Below, piece by piece: positions 1 to 5,937 of a stretch of 12,257 nt of DNA (positions within the stretch are counted from its first letter, which is position 1; each line of letters starts with the position of its first letter). The notes beneath the pieces are model-generated. The model was given only the letters and a program-made list of their open reading frames with translations, ran no database searches and was not told the DNA's origin. The stretch spans positions 11,551 to 23,807 of the forward strand of contig MU646374.1 of assembly GCA_026770585.1 (NCBI GenBank), written 5' to 3'. A program made the position numbers and the translations under genes. This DNA is from Baffinella frigidus. Its lineage: Eukaryota > Cryptophyceae > Cryptomonadales > Baffinellaceae.

Positions 1-95
1 CCCTAAACCCTAAACCCTAAACCCTAAACCCTAAACCCTAAACCCTAAACCCTAAACCCTAAACCCTAAACCCTAAACCCTAAACCCTAAACCCT
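1..95. repeat. Terminal telomere repeat, (CCCTAAA)n
   Basis: About 13.5 uninterrupted copies of CCCTAAA begin at base 1. The C-rich strand reads 5' to 3' from the left edge, which is the orientation expected at a left chromosome end (the G-strand TTTAGGG would form the 3' overhang on the other strand). This repeat type is usual in land plants and many green algae and also occurs in some other protists. The true end may extend beyond the window. Confidence 0.97.
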
Positions 96-360
96 TGAGG
101 TTAAACTTTAAACCACAAACCCTAAACCCCAGAACCGAAACCCCAGATCCGAAACCCTAAACCCGAACCCTTCAACACTAAACCCTAAAACCGAAGCCCT
201 ACACTCTAAACCCTAAACCCTAAACCCTGAAAACTGAACCATACACCCTAAACCCAAAACCCGAAACCCTACGTAACCTGAACCCTAAATCCCAAACCGT
301 ACACGGTACACCGTAAACCCTTTTGAGGTTTACGGTTCCCAGTTTAGGGTTGTATGGTTT
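96..360. repeat. Degenerate telomere-proximal repeats with a strand switch
   Basis: Diverged CCCTAAA variants (CCCCAGA, CCGAAAC, CCCTACA and others) run to about 319, after which the G-strand form (AGTTTAGGGTT) appears on the same strand. The switch is centred on an inverted repeat: CCGTAAACC (311-319) and GGTTTACGG (327-335) with a 7-base spacer. It lies within longer, imperfect 20-base arms at 281-300 and 332-351. No gene is visible. Confidence 0.85.
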
Positions 361-500
361 AGGACCTGCGGTAGGGTACCAGGGGGTGGCGCTATGTACC
401 GAGCAAGCTATCTTATGAGCAACATACCCCCGTAGGCTTCTACAGGGCGGGCGCTTTCTTCAACCCTAAGCCCTACACCCTGAACCCTTAACAGTAAACC
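361..500. repeat. Decayed family C element plus telomere-like repeats
   Basis: The parts GTAGGGTACC, TATGTACCGAGC, CTTATGAGCAA and CATACCCCCGTAGG recall the CTTATGAGCGAGGTACCCCT ends of the family C palindromes further in, but are rearranged and mutated. C-strand telomere variants (CCCTAAG, CCCTACA, CCCTGAA) resume at about 461-498. Confidence 0.5.
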
Positions 501-695
501 GAAATTATGGAAGGATGCACCACTCGGGAACCCTGTTTTCAGCAAAAAAAATGGGTGCGTTTTTTTGGCCGAAAATGCGCCAGCTCCATTCTAAGGGGGG
601 GTAAGCCACAAAACGTCACATTTGTTTTCGCCTGCGGCGCTAACCCCCCCCCGTCCTTCGGGGGGGGCGACGCCCGTTTCCCTGATTTTTCGTTT
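501..695. other. Unassigned sequence with a C9/G8 hairpin
   Basis: No gene is supported here. A reading frame from 507 to 968 (plus strand) crosses the inverted-repeat element at 696-829 and shows no recognisable domain. The one structure is a run of nine C (644-652) facing eight G (660-667) across a 7-base loop. Confidence 0.5.
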
Positions 696-829
696 TCCGT
701 CAATTTCCCGTCAAGTCAACACCAACGATTGACGATTGACTTGAAGTTAAGTCAATCCCAGCCCTTTCAAAATGACTTGTCAAGTCAACCCCGACGATTG
801 ACGGGATACTCAGGTACGAAATTGACGGA
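696..829. mobile_element. Small inverted-repeat (MITE-like) element, 134 bp
   Basis: Perfect 11-bp terminal inverted repeats TCCGTCAATTT (696-706) and AAATTGACGGA (819-829). Inside, a 24-base direct repeat starting TCAAGTCAAC occurs at about 711-734 and 780-803 with two differences, and TTGACTTG/CAAGTCAA motifs recur in both orientations, so most of the element can fold back. It has no coding capacity. Non-autonomous transposon is an inference; no convincing target duplication was found. Confidence 0.55.
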
Positions 830-1407
830 ACCACCCTGGACCAGATTCTGGTCCCGTCTTTTAAACGAACCCCCACTTCGCTCGGTAGCGGCTATCTCAT
901 GGGAAATCGACCTCGATTTTCCTCGCGATAGGGAATCTGGAAAATCCTGTTATGCACACCATTCTTGAAAGGCCACGTGTTTTCAATCAACATGACCAGT
1001 TCGAACAAGCGATGTGCAAAACGTGTAGCCCATCAAACCTGGTCATGCCTTCTAGAAGATTCGAGTCATGCCTTCTAGAAGATTCGATTCAAACCAAGAG
1101 GACGTGTTGTTGGTTTTTCGATTCGAATTCGTGTAGTAAAACGGATCCGTGACCAGTCACCCAGAGATTCTCCCTTTCCGGCCCGGGATTCTGCCTTTCC
1201 GGCGCATAAGATGGGAAATCGAGAAAGCTCGCCATCTAAAAACCAGGCGAAACATCCAGGATTCTCAGCTTTCTCGGTCCTCGCCCACAAGAAGTGGCCT
1301 AAGAAAACGCCCCCCCCCCCCGAGCTCGTACGGACCCTATGGTGGTCCTACGAAGCTTCGCAGGGGGTGGGTGCCACCCACCACACCCACTGGGTGTGCG
1401 TTTTCTT
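830..1407. other. Unassigned sequence with small hairpins
   Basis: No gene is recognised. It holds a hairpin GGACCAG-ATT-CTGGTCC (838-854), the 23-bp tandem repeat annotated separately, a run of 12 C (1310-1321), and adjacent hairpins built on GGTGGGT/ACCCACC and CACACCC/GGGTGTG at about 1366-1400. The stretch 1344-1360 (GGTCCTACGAAGCTTCG) recurs exactly as its reverse complement at 10643-10659. Confidence 0.5.
1042..1087. repeat. 23-bp tandem duplication
   Basis: Two identical 23-base units lie back to back (1042-1064 and 1065-1087), each carrying the palindrome CTTCTAGAAG. Perfect identity suggests a recent duplication. Confidence 0.9.
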
Positions 1408-1509
1408 TAGGTCCTTTAGGTTCTTCGAGCTCCCAGCATAGGCGGACACCGGAACTGGTTCTGTAGAAAGACCATGCTTCCTTTCGGATCTTATCAAGCC
1501 CCCCTGTAC
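1408..1509 (+). repeat. Family A repeat, copy 1 (102 bp)
   Basis: Begins TAGGTCCTTTAGG and ends CCCCCCTGTAC. Landmarks in order are TTCGAGCTCCCA, CATAGGCGGACACCGGAAC, CTGTAGAAAGACCATGCTTCC, TTTCGGATC and ATCAAGCC. It has the same 102-bp length as the copies at 5162 and 6551. It runs directly into a family C-like palindrome on its right. The reverse strand is an open frame of about 33 codons, including RKEAWSFYRTSSGVRL, a property shared with other copies. Function unknown. Confidence 0.85.
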
Positions 1510-1700
1510 ATTATGAGCGAGGTACGAAGTTCGTACGAAGTTCGTACGAAGCTTCGTATGCCTAGGGCTATCGATACCGGGGTACTGTACTACAGCTGTA
1601 GGATCCCAGGGTCCTACGCGCTCGTACGCGCTCGTAAGGGGAATTCTAGGGGGTGGGCGTTTTCGTATGAGCTAGGTATCCCTGTACTCGTACACGACCA
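1510..1700. repeat. Family C-like palindromic region with short tandem units
   Basis: ATTATGAGCGAGGTAC is followed by a tandem palindromic unit TACGAAGTTCG (1523-1533, 1534-1544, and a variant to 1556). Then come CCTAGGGC modules, a duplicated TACGCGCTCG (1615-1634) and a closing TATGAGCTAGGTATCCCTGTAC. The order matches a decayed family C element whose two ends face each other. No gene. Confidence 0.6.
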
Positions 1701-1754
1701 ATGCGCGCCCGACGCACGGGGGGTCGAGAGCTTCGTAGCCCAAACCGTCAGGGC

Positions 1755-1840
1755 AAAAATGCTTTCTCTGCAAATCCTTTCTACGGAAGGGCGTGTCGTT
1801 GGGCCATGTTGGGAGAAATTAAAACCTAGAGGACCTAAAG
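1755..1840 (-). repeat. Partner repeat B, copy 1 (left arm of foldback unit)
   Basis: Reads AAAAATGCTTTCTCTGCAAAT, then TTCTACGGAAGGGCGTGTCG, GCCATGTTGGGAGA and CCTAGAGGACCTAAAGGG. This is a diverged reverse complement of family A, sharing TTCTAC.GAA, GTGTC, ATGTTGGGAG and CCTAAAGG in the same order. With family A copy 2 (1914-2006) it forms a foldback unit of about 250 bp. Confidence 0.65.
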
Positions 1841-1883
1841 GGCTCACAGCCCCGTTCTGGCTCACAGCCCAGGCTCACAGCCT
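1841..1883. repeat. Threefold GGCTCACAGCC repeat in the foldback loop
   Basis: GGCTCACAGCC occurs at 1841, 1859 and 1872, in the spacer between arm B and family A. It looks like local slippage or duplication. Confidence 0.8.
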
Positions 1884-1913
1884 CGTTCAGACGCGGCGGC
1901 CTTGAGGTCCTTT

Positions 1914-2006
1914 GGTCCTTTAGGTTCTTCGAGCTCCCATCCTTTAGGTTCCCGACATAGGCGGACACTCGAACTTGTTCTGCAGAAAAGCCATGCTTCC
2001 TTTCGG
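1914..2006 (+). repeat. Family A repeat, copy 2 (right arm of foldback unit)
   Basis: Matches family A from GGTCCTTTAGG through ATGCTTCCTTTCGG but lacks the GATCACATCAAGCC end. Inside GAGCTCCCA..ACATAGG it carries an extra stretch of about 15 bases that repeats CCTTTAGGTTC. It faces partner B at 1755-1840. Confidence 0.8.
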
Positions 2007-2240
2007 CCGCGCTTCCCCTGCCAGTGCTGAGTGTTGGGGCGCAATTATGCTGCATGTGCGGTGAGAACTGTAAAAGACACTGATGTTATGAGTAGAGCAG
2101 GTCCCTTCTTGGTTGGCACTCGAAAACGAAATCTCCCAAACTGCCGGGGAGCTCACCCGTAGATTACTCCCAACTCCTCAAGAGTGAGGTGGGCTGTGGC
2201 CTTCGATGTGAGTGTAAATAAAAGCACCAAAGCACCAAAG
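2007..2240. other. Unassigned; short octamer repeat at the end
   Basis: Nothing recognisable in 2007-2215. At about 2221-2240 the octamer AAAGCACC is repeated about 2.5 times, just before the CT microsatellite. Confidence 0.5.
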
Positions 2241-2272
2241 CTCTCTCTTTCTCTCTCTCTCTCTCTCTTCTC
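2241..2272. repeat. (CT)n microsatellite
   Basis: An almost pure CT run with two TT interruptions. Read on the minus strand it is a GA run directly downstream of family E copy 1, as a GA run also follows family E copy 2 about 160 bp on. Confidence 0.9.
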
Positions 2273-2440
2273 ACTTTACACGTGCTTTTCGCTGGCTTTT
2301 TCCGCCGCAGGCTGCCCGATTTCGGGCGACTTCTCGTACAAATGCCCGAGAAACGTAAAACCCGCAATCGAAAGTCAATCTTTTCGAAGAGGGAACGGTC
2401 GGCCGCGGTAAAATCACTTGTACAGTCAATCGGAGAAGAA
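2265..2440 (-). mobile_element. Family E inverted-repeat element, copy 1
   Basis: The reverse complement aligns along its length with 11548-11728. Shared landmarks are AAAATCACTTGTACAGTCAATC (right end), GCGGCC, CGATTGCGGGTTTTACG, CGCCCGAAATCGGGCAGCCTGCGGCG and ACACGTG near the left end. The right terminal repeat is well kept; the left one is eroded and merges with the CT run. The minus strand is open across it (part of a frame at 2164-2532). Of about 17 codon differences from the other copy only about six are synonymous, so I do not call a gene. Confidence 0.7.
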
Positions 2441-2621
2441 TGCACAAAACTGTAGCCAAGCCAGAAATTACCCGAACCGTTTGCCCCTTCGCTATCCGAC
2501 CCCAGTCTCAATTTCGTTGATTTCGTGTTCATTAAACAGGATTGTCGGTGTCAGCCCGTGCCTTTCCCAAGCTAGGACCGGGTCAGCCTTGCTTCCCAAA
2601 TAGAGCATTGGGCTCCGCCCG
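2441..2621. other. Unassigned sequence
   Basis: No gene, repeat or strong structure was recognised between family E copy 1 and the 34-bp direct repeat. Confidence 0.5.
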
Positions 2622-2747
2622 CTCAAGTATTCCAACTAATGTACCCGCGCAGCGACTGCTACTGTAGGGTCCTAGGGGGGCGCGGTTTCTTATGAGCGAG
2701 GTACCCCTGTAGTCTCAAGTATGCCAACTGATTTACCCGCGCAGCGA
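2622..2747. repeat. 34-bp direct repeat flanking half a family C element
   Basis: 2622-2655 (starts CTCAAGTATTCCAACT) and 2714-2747 (starts CTCAAGTATGCCAACT, both ending TACCCGCGCAGCGA) differ at three positions. The 58 bases between them hold one half of family C (GTAGGGTCCTAGGGGGG .. CTTATGAGCGAGGTACCCCT). The arrangement resembles an insertion with a long flanking duplication, or a duplication by recombination. 34 bp is long for a normal transposon target duplication. Confidence 0.8.
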
Positions 2748-2781
2748 GGGATGCCTTCGGCGTCAGGTCAGGGCGCGGATG

Positions 2782-2903
2782 GTACAGGGGTACCTCGCTC
2801 ATAAGAACCCCCCCCCCCCCCCTAGGACCATAGGACCCTAGGCATAGGCCTGCTGTAGGGTCCTAGGGGGGGGCATTGTCTTATGAGCGAGGTACCCCTG
2901 TAC
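2782..2903. mobile_element. Family C palindromic element, best-preserved copy (122 bp)
   Basis: Perfect 24-bp terminal inverted repeats at 2782-2805 (starts GTACAGGGGTACCTCG) and 2880-2903 (ends CGAGGTACCCCTGTAC). Inside the arms lie a run of 15 C (2808-2822) and a run of 8 G (2866-2873), then CTAGGACC/GGTCCTAG and a core of CCTAGGCATAGGCCTGCTGTAGG. Nearly the whole element is self-complementary. No coding capacity. A MITE-like element is one reading; a hairpin-forming site is another. Confidence 0.75.
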
Positions 2904-2942
2904 GCTTTCCCGTGACGCTTTCCGTGATGGAGGTGGCCTCTC

Positions 2943-3060
2943 CTACAGGGGTACCTCGCTCATGAGAAAACGCCCCCCCCCTAGGACCCTACAGTAGCCC
3001 CATGCCTAGGGCCCGATGGTGGTCCTAGGGGGGGGGGGGCTAGGACCACCGTAGGGCTAT
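2943..3060. repeat. Family C element, second nested copy
   Basis: Starts CTACAGGGGTACCTCGCTCA (2943), then a C run, CTAGGACCCTACAGTAG and CATGCCTAGGGCCC. At 3018-3050 a perfect 11-bp inverted repeat GGTGGTCCTAG / CTAGGACCACC encloses 11 G. The expected right terminal repeat is absent; the element runs into family D copy 1. Confidence 0.65.
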
Positions 3061-3066
3061 CATAGG

Positions 3067-3171
3067 TATCCCTTAAGTGGCGAGGGGTTCTTAAAAGACC
3101 CACGCCAGGTCCTAGGCAGGTCCTAGGGCCCTACGGTAGGGCGTATGAGCCTACTGGCCACTTAAGGGATA
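3067..3171 (+). mobile_element. Family D inverted-repeat element, copy 1 (105 bp)
   Basis: 15-bp terminal inverted repeats TATCCCTTAAGTGGC (3067-3081) and GCCACTTAAGGGATA (3157-3171). The outermost TA at each end could be a TA target duplication of the Tc1/mariner type. The right half (from about 3108) is almost identical in all three copies and contains CCTAGG repeats and the hairpin GCCCTAC-G-GTAGGGC (3128-3142). The left half differs between copies but here folds as GGCG..CGCC with an inner GGGTTCTT/AAGACCC stem (3079-3106). Confidence 0.8.
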
Positions 3172-3273
3172 TGCCTACTGCAGGGTCCTAGGGGGGTGCG
3201 GTTCCGAGAGCTGGCAAGGAGGGAGGGAGGGCCGCTTTGTTCTCGAAGACCCTAGCGTAGCGCCTTCCTATGA
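3172..3273. other. Spacer with family C remnant
   Basis: Begins GCCTACTGCAGGGTCCTAGGG, a family C module, followed by a G-rich stretch with GGGAGGGAGGG. CCTATGATAG (3267-3276) is the reverse complement of CTATCATAGG (3057-3066), which sits at the start of family D copy 1. Confidence 0.5.
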
Positions 3274-3378
3274 TAGCCCTTAAGTGGCCAGCCGGTCAAA
3301 TTTGACCGCCAAGAGGTCCTAGGCAGGTCCTAGGGCCCTACGGTAGGGTGTATGCGCCTACTGGGCACTAAAGGGATA
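3274..3378 (+). mobile_element. Family D inverted-repeat element, copy 2 (105 bp)
   Basis: Ends TAGCCCTTAAGTGGCC and GGGCACTAAAGGGATA, a slightly mutated version of the family ends. It has the same total length as copy 1 and the conserved core starts at the same offset (41 bases). The left insert is a different sequence containing a perfect 16-bp palindrome, CGGTCAAATTTGACCG (3293-3308). Confidence 0.8.
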
Positions 3379-3430
3379 ATTCCAGAGAACCCCCCCCCCA
3401 ATAGATGTCCCATCTATCTGGGGTCCGTTC

Positions 3431-3569
3431 GGTCCTTTAGGTTCTTCGAGCTCCCAACATAGGCGGACACCGGAACTGGTTCTGCAGAGAAGCCATGCTT
3501 CTTTTCGGATCACATTCAGGCCCTCCGGTGCAGAGGATCGCGGCAGAAACCGGCTCAAGGGTATCCTCA
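3431..3569 (+). repeat. Family A repeat, copy 3, extended form
   Basis: A standard family A core (GGTCCTTTAGGTTCTTCGAG .. TTTCGGATCACAT) continues into CAGAGGATCGCGGCAG, AACCGGCT and TATCCTCA. That extension is shared with the minus-strand copy at 8368-8512, so the ancestral repeat was longer than 102 bp. The reverse strand is open, as in the other copies. Confidence 0.85.
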
Positions 3570-3678
3570 GGGTGACAACATCGGAGCTCCCCACTCTACC
3601 GACCCTGTGCCCAGGGCACTGGTCCTTATTCGCCGGCGTCGATGATGCTTTCGATATTCGTTTCCATGTCATCCGCCC
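3570..3678. other. Unassigned sequence
   Basis: About 110 bases between the extended family A copy and the first interstitial telomere block. Nothing recognised. Confidence 0.5.
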
Positions 3679-3779
3679 CCTGAGGGTTTGGGGTCCAGGG
3701 TTTAGGGTTCATGGTTTAGGGTTTAGGGTTTGGGGTTTCGGATTTAAGATTTAGAATTTAGTGTTTAGAATTGAGGGTT
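3679..3779 (+). repeat. Interstitial telomere repeats, block 1
   Basis: Degenerate TTTAGGG units on the plus strand (TTTAGGG, TTTGGGG, TTCATGG, TTTAGAA). The G-strand reads toward the chromosome interior, opposite to the terminal repeat. Confidence 0.9.
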
Positions 3780-3800
3780 CCACTCACCCTCACAGCCTCG

Positions 3801-3982
3801 TGAGGGGGAGTCTGGGGATACTACCCCATGTAGGATGAAAGGAGTGACTTTACACAGGTCACGTCCGCTATAAGGATATATAAGCCCGCACGTGCTGCGG
3901 ACCCTGTCCTCTCCTCAGTAAACGACTCTACTCCCATGGACATCGTCGTCTGTGGTGCGAGCACCAGCTGGAGCCTCCCGCA
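3801..3982 (+). mobile_element. Possible LTR-retrotransposon 3' fragment (purine tract plus LTR)
   Basis: A purine-rich tract GAGGGGGAG (3802-3810) is followed by about 170 bases with a promoter-like layout: a TATA-like motif TATATAAG (3877-3884), a CT-rich stretch with CTCTCCTCAGTAAACGAC about 30 bases on, and an end at CCTCCCGCA. In plant and algal copia elements a GGGGGAG tract directly precedes the 3' LTR. Here the expected TG start reads TC, no second LTR or primer-binding site is present, and no clear 5-bp target duplication was found. It sits between two telomere-repeat blocks. Alternatively it is an unrelated promoter-like sequence. Confidence 0.35.
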
Positions 3983-4253
3983 GAGTTTAGGGTTTAGTGT
4001 TCAGAGTTTAGGGTTTAGGTTTGAGAGTGTACGGATTTATGGTTTAGGGATTAGGGTTTAGGGTTTAGGGTTAAGAGTTTAGAGTTTAGGATTTAGGGTT
4101 CAGGGTTTAGGGATCAGGGTTTAGGGATCAGGGTTTGGGGTTAAGAGTTGAGAGTTTAGAGTTTAGGGTTTAGGGTTTAGGGTTTAGGGTTCAGGGTTTG
4201 GGGTTCAGGATGTAGGGTTCAGGGTTCAGGTTTTAGGGTTGAGGGGTTAGGGT
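3983..4253 (+). repeat. Interstitial telomere repeats, block 2
   Basis: Mixed TTTAGGG, TTCAGGG, GATCAGGG, TTAAGAG and TTTGGGG units, all with the G-strand on plus. It is interrupted at 4254 by an inverted-repeat-bounded insertion. Confidence 0.93.
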
Positions 4254-4536
4254 ATCCCTCATCTACCTGCGCCGTCTCAAGTCGTCACTTCGGCGAAAAG
4301 TCAACTTTGACATTTTTGGGCTCGGCCGCGCTTGAACGGAAATTTTTAGAAAAATAACCAGCTTGTCGGGCTCGTTAACCTCAACAAATTGAGTGATTGG
4401 AGCTTAACGATCCGAGAAACCCATGATTTTGTAGGCCCGGGAAACCCTCGTTTGCACCATTCAAGCCCTTAGTGAGCAGGTGCCAAGTTTCCCAACAGAA
4501 TCGTTAAATACTCTCGTTTTTCGCCAGATGAGGGAT
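4254..4536. mobile_element. Inverted-repeat-bounded insertion inside telomere repeats (283 bp)
   Basis: Non-telomeric sequence is bounded exactly by ATCCCTCATCT (4254-4264) and AGATGAGGGAT (4526-4536), a perfect 11-bp inverted repeat. Telomeric units resume on both sides in the same orientation. The inside has no long reading frame and no family A-E sequence. The outer TATCCC recalls the family D ends (TATCCCTT). It looks like a non-autonomous DNA element that inserted into telomeric repeats. A clean target duplication cannot be read because the flanks are repetitive. Confidence 0.6.
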
Positions 4537-4872
4537 GGGGTTTAGTGTTTTTTGTTTAGGGTTTAGGGTTTAGGGTTTAGGGTTGAGAGTTTAGTTTTTA
4601 CGGTTTAGGGTTTAGAGTTTAGGGTTTAGGGTTCAGGGTTTAGAGTTTAGAGTTTCTGATTTAGGGTTTAGGGTTTAGGGTTTAGGGTTTAGGGTTTAGG
4701 GTTTAGGGTTTAGGGTTTAGGGTTTAGGGTTCAGGGTTTAGGGTTTAGCGTTCAGGGTTCAGGGTTTAGAGTTCAGGGTTGAAAGTTAAGGGTTTAGGGT
4801 TTAGAGTTCAGGGTTCAGAGTTTTGGGAGCAGTGTTCAGGGGTCAGGGTCTAGGGTTCAGGGTTAAGGGGCT
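4537..4872 (+). repeat. Interstitial telomere repeats, block 3, with a perfect core
   Basis: Contains ten perfect consecutive TTTAGGG units (4660-4729), the longest perfect internal tract, flanked by TTCAGGG, TTTAGAG and related variants. All are plus-strand G-rich. Confidence 0.95.
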
Positions 4873-4939
4873 AGCCTGGTTCGGAGTCGGCATCGTGATA
4901 GACGAGGGTCCGCCTCCCTTCTGGCTTTCAAGGTGCTGC

Positions 4940-5114
4940 CATGACACCACCCAGGATTGTTGGTGGGGGGGTATTTCAAAAGTTAATTGGTGGGCAACAT
5001 ATTTCAAAAGCCGATTTTTTATGTGGAAATGGCTCAAATGCCAGCCAATGGCTCAAATGCCAGCCACGAAATACCCCCACGAAGGATCCTGCGTGGGGAC
5101 ACCCAACGTGTCAT
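4940..5114. mobile_element. Foldback element with imperfect ~45-bp arms
   Basis: The left arm starts ATGACAC (4940) and runs through CCAGGATT to GTGGGGGGGTATTTC (4963-4977). The right arm runs GAAATACCCCCAC (5068-5080), GGATCCTG, and ends GTGTCAT (5108-5114). The inner 13 bases pair perfectly. The loop holds two perfect tandem copies of AATGGCTCAAATGCCAGCC (5028-5046 and 5047-5065) and a repeated ATTTCAAAAG. No gene. Confidence 0.55.
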
Positions 5115-5161
5115 CTCCAAAGTTGGATTGTACTAGGTTTGTGCGACGCGTGGTGGCCCTT

Positions 5162-5263
5162 TAGGTCCTTTAGGTTTTTCGAGCTCCCAACATAGGCGGA
5201 CACCGGAACTGGTTCTGTAGAAAGACCATGCTTCCTTTCGGATCACATCAAGCCCCCCTGTAC
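5162..5263 (+). repeat. Family A repeat, copy 4 (102 bp)
   Basis: A full-length copy from TAGGTCCTTTAGG to CCCCCCTGTAC, closest to copy 1. Its last base abuts the terminal repeat of the next element (5263-5442). The reverse strand is open across the copy. Confidence 0.88.
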
Positions 5264-5442
5264 CATCCACGCAAGAGTGCAGGGCAGAGTGACCCACAGG
5301 AGAAATAGTAGAATTCTACTATTTCTTAAGTACATAAGTGGACATTCTTCCCACAGAAAAATCGAAATTTCGGAAAGCTGTTACAAATTCCGTGTGAACT
5401 GGCTTGTTTTCCCAGGTCAGCCCTACACTCTTGCGTGGATGG
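5263..5442. mobile_element. Inverted-repeat element with central 26-bp palindrome (180 bp)
   Basis: 22-bp terminal inverted repeats starting CCATCCACGCAAGAGTG (5263) and ending CACTCTTGCGTGGATGG (5442), with one mismatch. Inside, 5301-5326 is a perfect loopless 26-bp palindrome centred on GAATTC. No coding capacity. It is a good MITE candidate, apparently inserted at the very end of family A copy 4. Confidence 0.7.
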
Positions 5443-5473
5443 CAGAGACCTTTGGTGATGCCACGGAGGCTGG

Positions 5474-5530
5474 TTAGGGTCTAGGGATTGGAGTTTGAGG
5501 TGCTTGGGGTTCAGGGTACAAGGTTCAGTG
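5474..5530 (+). repeat. Short decayed interstitial telomere repeats
   Basis: GGTTAGGGTCTAGGG, TTGGGGTTCAGGG and AAGGTTCAG resemble heavily mutated TTTAGGG units in the same orientation as the larger blocks. Confidence 0.55.
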
Positions 5531-5612
5531 GGGGTAAACAGCAAGACCACGCATCGATTAAGGTTGTGGTGCTCTGTACTAAACTGTCAATGTTTGGCGT
5601 CGTTGAATCGTG

Positions 5613-5822
5613 CCACTCGAGGCTGGAAGTGAGACTATTTTAAATGTGGAATTTTTAAATTTAGTACCAGTCACGGGCATGCTTGGTCACGTATCTCAAG
5701 TTATAACTTGAGATACATGACCAACTGCTCCTGTTTGTGTGAAAATTACTATACAATTATTTTCTTCTATACTTGTAAAAGAATGACTGTTTTGAAAGAG
5801 TCACATTTCCAGCCTTGAGTGG
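5613..5822. mobile_element. AT-rich inverted-repeat element with palindromic centre (210 bp)
   Basis: Terminal arms of about 31 bp at 5613-5643 (starts CCACTCGAGGCTGGAAGTG) and 5792-5822 (ends CACATTTCCAGCCTTGAGTGG) pair with about five mismatches. Near the middle, 5683-5724 is a loopless 42-bp palindrome (TTGGTCAC .. ATGACCAA) with one mismatched pair. The sequence is much richer in A and T than its surroundings. No gene. A MITE or other foldback element is inferred. Confidence 0.65.
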
Positions 5823-5937
5823 TGGATGCGTTGTCAACTTCGTAAAAAGTTGGTGGAGCCCATTACGTTGTGAAAACCTCTGAGGTTGCGGGCCTGACCT
5901 TGAAGCTTGCCCTTACTCCAGCCTCCACGCCCGCCTG
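5823..5937. other. Unassigned sequence with a small hairpin
   Basis: Contains CAACTT/AAGTTG around CGTAAA (about 5834-5851). Nothing else recognised before the next telomere-repeat block. Confidence 0.45.

Noticed and set aside
507-968. Open frame of 153 codons on plus
   Set aside because: It runs through the 134-bp inverted-repeat element and a C/G hairpin, shows no domain or codon bias, and is best explained as chance.
1474-1905. Plus-strand frame of 143 codons
   Set aside because: It lies across the family A end, a family C-like palindrome and arm B; its peptide repeats mirror the DNA tandem repeats.
2164-2532. Minus-strand frame of 122 codons, similar to the plus frame at 11519-11884 (shared RPKSGSLRRK)
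   Set aside because: The similarity comes from family E. Of about 17 codon differences only about six are synonymous, close to neutral expectation, and the frames end in microsatellite or unique sequence.
3067-3171. piggyBac-type element with TTAA target sites
   Set aside because: TTAA lies inside the terminal repeats, but the bases outside it (TATCCC) are conserved between copies, so TTAA cannot be the duplicated target.
2622-3378. CRISPR array
   Set aside because: The repeats are palindromic transposon-like modules of varying spacing, not regular repeat-spacer units, and the sequence is eukaryotic.
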